From: Geminicoccaceae bacterium
GTDB lineage: Bacteria; Pseudomonadota; Alphaproteobacteria; Geminicoccales; Geminicoccaceae
Direction: 5' to 3'
Assembly: GCA_030824835.1 (NCBI GenBank)
Contig: JAPJRA010000009.1
Coordinates: 3,910-21,616 of the forward strand
Length of the DNA: 17,707 bases
Every line of letters starts with the position of its first letter. Within the stretch, counting starts at the first letter, position 1. The position numbers and the translations under genes were made by a program. Below are positions 13,340-17,707 of the stretch, one piece after another. The notes under the pieces were generated by a model. It did not search any database, had not been told where the DNA came from, and saw nothing but the letters and a program-made list of their open reading frames with translations.

Positions 13340-15057
13340 GCGGCGATCTCCGGGACAGCGCGGAAGCCGGGCGCCTCGTCCCGTGCCGAGAGCTGCTGGA
13401 TGTGGTCCGCCAGCCGCAGCGCCAGGGCGACGATGGTCAGGGTCGGGTTCGCGTGGCTGCTGGTCGGGAAGACGGCGGAGCTGGCCACGAAGAGATTCGG
13501 CACGCCATGCACGGCGCAATCGGCGTCGACCACGCCGTCCCGCACCGTCTCCGCCATGCGCGCCGTGCCGATGTGATGGCCACCGACCGGGGTGGAGGCC
13601 CGCACCTCGGCCTCGATCGTGGCATCGTCGAATTCCAGCTCGGCGCAGCCGGAGCGGGCGAAGGCGGCGCGCGCCACCTTCATGCCGCGCACCAGGCTGT
13701 CGATGTCCTGCGGGTGCAGCCGCCAGTCCACCTTCAGCCGCGGCATGCCATGCGCATCGCGCGCCGTGGCCAGGGTCACGCGGCTGTCGGGATTGGGGAT
13801 CTGCTCGGCATTGACGTCCAGCGGATAGCGCCCGTCCCGCGCGCGCACCACAACGAAGGGCAGCTTGCGGCTGGCGAAGGTGCGCTTGCGCAGCCAGGCC
13901 TGGCCGAAGCGCAGCACACCAGGGGAATCCCGCAGCACATTGGTGGCGTGGGAGAACCAGAAGCGGCCATCCCGCACCATCTTGCCGCGGTTGGCGATCT
14001 CGATGGTCGCCAGCTTGCGCCGGTATTCGGGCAGGATGGCGTCCTTCACCAGATACATGGCCGAGAGCACGCCACTGCCATGCGCCGGATCGGCGATGAG
14101 CGGATAGTGCAGACGGAAGATGGTGTTCAGCAGCCCCTCGCGCCGCTGCGCCTCGGCGGAGAAGGAGAATTTGCGGCGGACATAGACGCCGTCCTCCGTC
14201 ATCTCGAAATCCAGCGCGACCGGCCGGTCGGAAGGGCGCAGGCGCAGCCGGCCGAGCGTGTTCTCGGCATGACACATGTAGTAGCGGCCGAGCGCTCCGC
14301 CGGCATTGCCCAGCCCGCCACGGCGGCTGCCGTCGGAGGCCATCAGCAGGCGCGGCACCTCCAGCCCGCCGGAGGCCAGCACGTAATGCCGGGCCCGCAC
14401 GGTGAAGCCGCGCCCCGGCGCACTGGCGCCTTCCAGCCGCTGCACCGGCCCGTCGCCCTCCGGCGTCACCAGACGGAGCGCCTGGGCGTTCAGCAGGATG
14501 CGGACCCCGGGCGCGGCGGCGAGGCGGGCGAAGGTGGACTTGCCGAAGTCGGTGGGCCGGCTGAAGCGCTCCAGCCGCGAGGCGACGATATCGGGATCGC
14601 TGAAGCCCTCGATGGTCGGCGGCGCGGCGGGACCGAGCGCCTCCGACACGTCATAGGCATAGGCCCCGGCCTCGCACAGCTCCTGCGCCCGGGGATAGTA
14701 GGCGGCCAGATCCCTCCAGGCGATCGGCCAGCCGCTCATCGGCACCCAGGGGCGCCGCTCCAGGTCGATCGGGTCATAGGGCACGCAGCGCCCTCCCCAG
14801 ATGGCCGTGGCGCCGCCCAGCACGCGGCGGCGGTACATGTGCGGCGGGGAATGCGACGAGCCCTCGGCGACCTCGCCGTTCAGCCCTTCCTGCGCCGCGG
14901 CGTCGAACTTGCGGCCACCGGCCTCCAGCACCAGCACGGACAGGCCGCTCCCCTCCAGCGCGCTGGCCAGGGAGAGGCCGGCCGCGCCACCTCCGACGAT
15001 GCAGAGATCCGCCTCCAACTCCACACCGGGCGTCAGGGACAAGGCGTCGAGGATCAT
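13336..15057 (-). CDS. GMC-family FAD-dependent oxidoreductase
   Basis: A 573-residue flavoenzyme. The N-terminal FAD site is LCIVGGGAAGLSLA (GGGAAG at 22-27) followed by VLVLEAGG. A second FAD motif is RRRVLGGATAIWGGRC (~77-92). Near the C-terminus are GGHHIGTARM (H494/H495) and SSHANPTLTIVALALRLADHI (N537), the conserved His/Asn pair that activates alcohol substrates in GMC oxidoreductases. Members oxidise alcohols or sugars, and several occur in bacterial glycan clusters. There is no signal peptide or Tat motif, so a cytoplasmic role is likely. It overlaps both neighbours by four bases (ATGA). Next to an aldo/keto reductase, it may form an oxidise-then-reduce pair acting on a sugar or its nucleotide form, but that is inference. 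Confidence 0.9.
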   Translation of the reverse strand: MILDALSLTPGVELEADLCIVGGGAAGLSLASALEGSGLSVLVLEAGGRKFDAAAQEGLNGEVAEGSSHSPPHMYRRRVLGGATAIWGGRCVPYDPIDLERRPWVPMSGWPIAWRDLAAYYPRAQELCEAGAYAYDVSEALGPAAPPTIEGFSDPDIVASRLERFSRPTDFGKSTFARLAAAPGVRILLNAQALRLVTPEGDGPVQRLEGASAPGRGFTVRARHYVLASGGLEVPRLLMASDGSRRGGLGNAGGALGRYYMCHAENTLGRLRLRPSDRPVALDFEMTEDGVYVRRKFSFSAEAQRREGLLNTIFRLHYPLIADPAHGSGVLSAMYLVKDAILPEYRRKLATIEIANRGKMVRDGRFWFSHATNVLRDSPGVLRFGQAWLRKRTFASRKLPFVVVRARDGRYPLDVNAEQIPNPDSRVTLATARDAHGMPRLKVDWRLHPQDIDSLVRGMKVARAAFARSGCAELEFDDATIEAEVRASTPVGGHHIGTARMAETVRDGVVDADCAVHGVPNLFVASSAVFPTSSHANPTLTIVALALRLADHIQQLSARDEAPGFRAVPEIAA

Positions 15058-15941
15058 GCCGAGGTCTCCAGGGGCCGCGAGGGCGGCGAGGTGATGGAGC
15101 GGGCCGCCTCCACGGCCTCATCCAGGTGCCGGGCCGAGGTGGTGCCGACCAGCGCCACGGACCGTTCGAACTGCAAGGCCGCCCGCAGGGCCGCTGCGCG
15201 GGCCGCGGCATCGCCCGCCTGTCCCGCGAAGATCTCGCGCAGCATCAGGCCGATACCCTGGCCCGCAGCCTGCGTCAGGGCCGGGCGCATGGCCTGGGCC
15301 ACGTCCAGGGGCAGTTGCAGGGCCGCGACCGAGGGCAGGCGCAGCGCCTCCCGGGCCGCCGCGCCGTCATCGCAGGAGATGCCCCAGGCGCGCAGCTTGC
15401 CGGCCTGCACCAGGCGGTCAAGCAACTCGAAGGGCGCGCCCTGGCGGATGGCCTCGGCCGAGGGGCTGTGCAGCAGGAAGAGATCGATCCGCTCGATGCG
15501 CAGGCGCCGCAGGCTGGCCTCGACCGCACCTTGCAGATGCGCCGGGGAGTAGTCGCGCGGCAGCGGCGCGGCCCGCCGGCTGGCGATGGCGCTCCGCAGG
15601 CCAGGCAGGCGGTGGACCAGTTGGCGCAGCGGCGACTTGGCCAGGGCAACGACACGCTGCGTGGCGGTGAAGCGCTGGCCGGCCTTGGTGACGATGGTCA
15701 CCTCATCCCGCCGCCCCGCCAGGGCGCGGCCGATCAGCCGCTCGCTCTCCCCCTGGCCATAGATATTGGCGGTGTCGAAGAGCGTCACGCCGGCATCCAG
15801 CGCATGGCGAAGCAGGGCCTCGGCCGCTGCCCCGCCGCAACCGCTCAGGGTCGATCCAAGGCGGCTGCAACCGAGGCCGAGGATGGAGGCGGACAAGCCG
15901 CTACGATCGCCCAGGAAGGTCACGGGCAGACTCAAGGTCAT
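15054..15941 (-). CDS. Aldo/keto reductase
   Basis: A 295-residue TIM-barrel oxidoreductase with the full catalytic tetrad: D56 and Y61 in FDTANIYGQGESE, K86 in IVTKAG, and H158 in LFLLHSPS. The C-terminal ALVGTTSARHLDEAVEA segment is the NADP-binding region of the AKR family. It reduces an aldehyde or ketone, possibly a keto-sugar. The region 95-130 (R/A-rich, with PLRQLVHRLPGLRSAIASRR) is a variable insert between K and H. Its ATG overlaps the stop of the upstream polymerase gene by four bases, and its stop overlaps the GMC start the same way. Tight coupling with the GMC gene suggests related substrates. Confidence 0.9.
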   Translation of the reverse strand: MTLSLPVTFLGDRSGLSASILGLGCSRLGSTLSGCGGAAAEALLRHALDAGVTLFDTANIYGQGESERLIGRALAGRRDEVTIVTKAGQRFTATQRVVALAKSPLRQLVHRLPGLRSAIASRRAAPLPRDYSPAHLQGAVEASLRRLRIERIDLFLLHSPSAEAIRQGAPFELLDRLVQAGKLRAWGISCDDGAAAREALRLPSVAALQLPLDVAQAMRPALTQAAGQGIGLMLREIFAGQAGDAAARAAALRAALQFERSVALVGTTSARHLDEAVEAARSITSPPSRPLETSA

Positions 15942-17263
15942 AGGGCAGGCCTGGTGCTAAGGGGCGCCCAACCGGGCGGCGTGGAATCCTGAACCGCCGC
16001 CGGCCGCTTGGGCAGGACGCAGAAGATCAGGATCAGGATCTGCAGCCGGGGGTCGAGCAGCATGCCGCCGAAGGTCATGTAGCCGATCAGCATCGCGGTG
16101 CTGATCCAGCCCGAGGGGCTGGCCCGGAACAGGGCGGTCAGGAAGAACGGCCAGAAGACCGCCGAGCCCAGCAGGCCATACTCGAACAGGATCTTGGCCC
16201 AGGCCGGATCATGCGCCTCGTAGGGCACCAGCTTGGCATGCTGGGCATAGGAGCCCGGCCCCAGGCCGAAGAGAACATCCTGCGCCGAGGAGAGCAGGAA
16301 CTGGCCGATCAGCCAGGCGCCGGCGATGAAGCGGGCCGTGGCGCTGGAATTGTCGCTGCCGAACTCGTTGATCCGGTTGAGCAAGGCATCGGCGTTCCAC
16401 AAGCCGCCCGTGACCAGGGCCAGGACACCCACCGCCGCCATGGCCGCGATGGCGCCATAGGCCCGACGATGCAGCAGCACCCAGGGCAGCAGGAACAGCA
16501 ACAGGATCAGGCCGGTGCCGGAATAGGAGGTGGGCAGGGCGATGAAATAGAGCAGCAGGCGCCAGGTGGCACCGAAGAACAGCAGCTCCAGAATGATGGC
16601 AATCGCCAGATACTGGGAGAACGTGGATGGTTCGAGCAGGAAGAAGCCATTGCTTTTGAAGTAGGGCGAATCCCAGGTCAGGGGATTGGCCGTGTTGAAG
16701 TTCGGCAGCAGGAATTCCTTCGGAACAATGTTGCTGAAGGTGAAAAGATCCGCCGAATTCATGAAGAACTGCGCCACATACTGCGCCACACCCAGGACCG
16801 CGCAGACCAGAACCATCTTCTGAAAGGCCCGGACGCAGCCCTCCAGCACGCCCTCCGGGGAGCGCAGCGAGAAGATGAAGGGCGCATAGATAATGAGCAT
16901 CAAGGCCATGGAGGGCACCGAGGCGGCGCCCGCATTCATCGCCAGGCTGAGCGAAACCACCGTGGCCAGGACGAAGAACATCGCCGTCCGGACCGGATCG
17001 AGCACGAAGGCGCCGCGCAAGGCCAGAAGCAGCATGACCACCAGGGTCACGATCAGGTTCAGGGCGATGCTGTCGTCGCCTGCCGGCAGCCCGAAGCGCT
17101 GCAGGAAGATCGAGGCGAAGAGCGCGACCATCAGGCAGCGCCGGACGAAGGCGGCCTCCGCCGTCTCTCGCGAGGCCGCCTGTTCCGGCTCCTCGCCAAA
17201 CGACAGGGCAGGCCCGGTTGGGAAGACTGGCTCCGAAGCGTCCAGCCGCAGGGGCGACATCAT
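15938..17263 (-). CDS. Wzy-like O-antigen polymerase/ligase membrane protein
   Basis: A 441-residue protein with about 11 predicted membrane segments and a ~40-residue soluble acidic N-terminus. The large periplasmic loop after mid-protein includes GLGPGSYAQHAKLVPYEAHD (~343-362), followed by PAWAKILFEYGLLGSAVFW. That pattern (G-x-G...H...LFEYGLLG) is typical of the Wzy/WaaL O-antigen polymerase/ligase superfamily. It should join lipid-linked repeat units in the periplasm, or ligate glycan to a lipid. Polymerase is favoured by the Wzx-like flippase in the same locus. Two consecutive ATGs (17263 and 17260) are possible; I chose the first. It is the first gene of block 1 and follows a ~440-bp leader. 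Confidence 0.85.
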   Translation of the reverse strand: MMSPLRLDASEPVFPTGPALSFGEEPEQAASRETAEAAFVRRCLMVALFASIFLQRFGLPAGDDSIALNLIVTLVVMLLLALRGAFVLDPVRTAMFFVLATVVSLSLAMNAGAASVPSMALMLIIYAPFIFSLRSPEGVLEGCVRAFQKMVLVCAVLGVAQYVAQFFMNSADLFTFSNIVPKEFLLPNFNTANPLTWDSPYFKSNGFFLLEPSTFSQYLAIAIILELLFFGATWRLLLYFIALPTSYSGTGLILLLFLLPWVLLHRRAYGAIAAMAAVGVLALVTGGLWNADALLNRINEFGSDNSSATARFIAGAWLIGQFLLSSAQDVLFGLGPGSYAQHAKLVPYEAHDPAWAKILFEYGLLGSAVFWPFFLTALFRASPSGWISTAMLIGYMTFGGMLLDPRLQILILIFCVLPKRPAAVQDSTPPGWAPLSTRPAL

Positions 17264-17339
17264 GATCAGCTCACACAGCCAGAGAAAACGACGGAAAGGC
17301 CTGAGCGCGGCTTCCGCTCTGCTTGCTGCACCGCGAAGA

Positions 17340-17356
17340 GAGGTTTACGAAACCTC
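17340..17356. repeat. Perfect 17-bp palindromic site (candidate operator)
   Basis: GAGGTTT, ACG, AAACCTC: two exact 7-bp arms around a 3-bp centre, ending 76 bases before the Wzy-like start codon. Its compact symmetry suits a dimeric repressor or activator. No T-run follows on either strand, so it is not an intrinsic terminator. Confidence 0.5.
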
Positions 17357-17553
17357 CCAAATCCCATGGCGGTGTCCTACAGCAGGCCGGTATCGGGAGC
17401 CAAGCCTGACCCAGGGCCGTGCCGGAGGGGGAACAACCGGCGAGGCGGGCAGGAGCAGACGAGGCCATGGCGAACTTCCCCCGAAGCGAACGGAGCCCAG
17501 AGGACGGCGCCCAGAGCGAGAGCATGCCACCTCCAGGCAGGCGTCAGAAGTAT

Positions 17554-17581
17554 CCGACGGGGTGGCGACGAGCACCGTCGG
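17554..17581. repeat. 7-bp inverted repeat with 14-bp loop
   Basis: CCGACGG (17554-17560) and CCGTCGG (17575-17581) are exact reverse complements. The loop contains CGACGAG, which can form an alternative shorter dyad with the right arm. In GC-rich DNA such repeats arise easily by chance. Confidence 0.3.
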
Positions 17582-17621
17582 TGTGAATACACCAGAAAAT
17601 GGTCTACTGATCCTCTTAATG

Positions 17622-17696
17622 GTGCATTTTCTCAACCGCGAGCCACTTTTATGTGAGCAATGCACGATTATTTGGACAATCGCGAGGCTCGTGGTT
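17622..17696. repeat. Two interleaved inverted repeats in AT-rich DNA
   Basis: GTGCATT (17622-17628) pairs with AATGCAC (17659-17665). AACCGCGAGCCA (17634-17645) pairs 10 of 12 with AGGCTCGTGGTT (17685-17696). The two pairs interleave rather than nest, so they could not both form as simple hairpins; paired protein sites or a pseudoknot are possible. Confidence 0.35.
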
Positions 17697-17707
17697 ATGG
17701 AAAGATG

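Larger units (their letters stand above)
17264..17707 (-). promoter_or_regulatory. Gene-free leader upstream of block 1
   Basis: I find no convincing gene in these 444 bases. The short frames on both strands (up to 106 codons) are Arg/Ser/Pro-rich with no recognisable domain. Base composition falls to roughly half A+T after about 17580, unlike the genes. The region holds a perfect 17-bp palindrome at 17340-17356, a 7-bp inverted repeat at 17554-17581 and two interleaved repeats at 17622-17696. A promoter for block 1, with a long 5' leader, is likely here; no clear -35/-10 pair stands out. No JUMPstart/ops element was seen. Confidence 0.5.

Noticed and set aside
13340..14275. N-terminal extension of the GT-B glycosyltransferase frame
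   Set aside because: It lies wholly inside the GMC oxidoreductase gene. The GT-B fold begins precisely at the ATG at 13339, which forms an ATGA overlap typical of this operon.
4483..15552. Very long plus-strand open frames (over 600 to 840 codons)
   Set aside because: They have shadow composition, no recognisable motifs and no plausible ribosome sites, and they span several well-supported minus-strand genes.
17345..17665. A 106-codon minus-strand frame in the leader
   Set aside because: It is Ser/Arg/Pro-rich, has no motif or convincing ribosome site, and overlaps the inverted repeats. It is more likely non-coding leader.
1..17707. tRNA or rRNA genes, CRISPR arrays, insertion sequences
   Set aside because: I saw no regularly spaced direct repeats, transposase frames, terminal inverted repeats with target duplications, or tRNA-like cloverleaf sequence in the window.

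Overview
This window is a polysaccharide (exopolysaccharide, capsule or O-antigen) biosynthesis locus. All eleven genes I can support lie on the minus strand and read from right to left. GC content is very high (roughly two thirds, by eye), third positions are strongly G/C, and the opposite strand carries long Gln/Arg/Gly/His-rich shadow frames. Together with the gene families this suggests a GC-rich alphaproteobacterium, possibly an Acetobacteraceae/Roseomonas-like organism. That placement is an impression, not an alignment result.

In transcription order there are three blocks. Block 1 (17263 to 12089) holds a Wzy-like O-antigen polymerase/ligase membrane protein, an aldo/keto reductase, a GMC-family FAD oxidoreductase and a GT-B glycosyltransferase. 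They are joined by three successive 4-base ATGA stop/start overlaps, so this is a tight operon. It is preceded by about 440 bp of apparently non-coding leader with several inverted repeats. Block 2 (11993 to 3239) follows a 95-bp gap carrying a 9-bp inverted repeat. It holds a class II aldolase/adducin-family protein, a protein with two tandem sugar-nucleotidyltransferase domains, a small glycerophosphodiesterase-like protein, a membrane GT-C-like domain fused to a phosphoribulokinase-like kinase, a HAD phosphatase, an atypical GT2-like glycosyltransferase with a partial methyltransferase-like N-terminus, and a Wzx-like flippase. Block 3 (3056 to the left edge) follows a 182-bp AT-rich gap with a strong interrupted hairpin. 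It holds an AlgI-like MBOAT O-acyltransferase and an FkbH-like HAD-IIIC protein, which is cut by the window edge.

Wzx plus Wzy point to lipid-linked repeat-unit assembly, flipping and polymerisation. I see no priming glycosyltransferase and no Wza/Wzb/Wzc export genes, so the locus probably continues outside the window. The MBOAT/FkbH pair probably decorates the glycan with an acyl (perhaps glyceryl-type) group.

The most unusual part is the middle of block 2: aldolase, double nucleotidyltransferase, phosphodiesterase-like protein, membrane-anchored phosphoribulokinase-like kinase and HAD phosphatase, side by side. These are the enzyme types expected for building and activating a non-standard phosphorylated building block. 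The GT-C/phosphoribulokinase fusion keeps most of the recognisable phosphoribulokinase residues but has Thr where the family has the Glu of its EGLH motif. I regard this module as the best candidate for undescribed biochemistry in the window.
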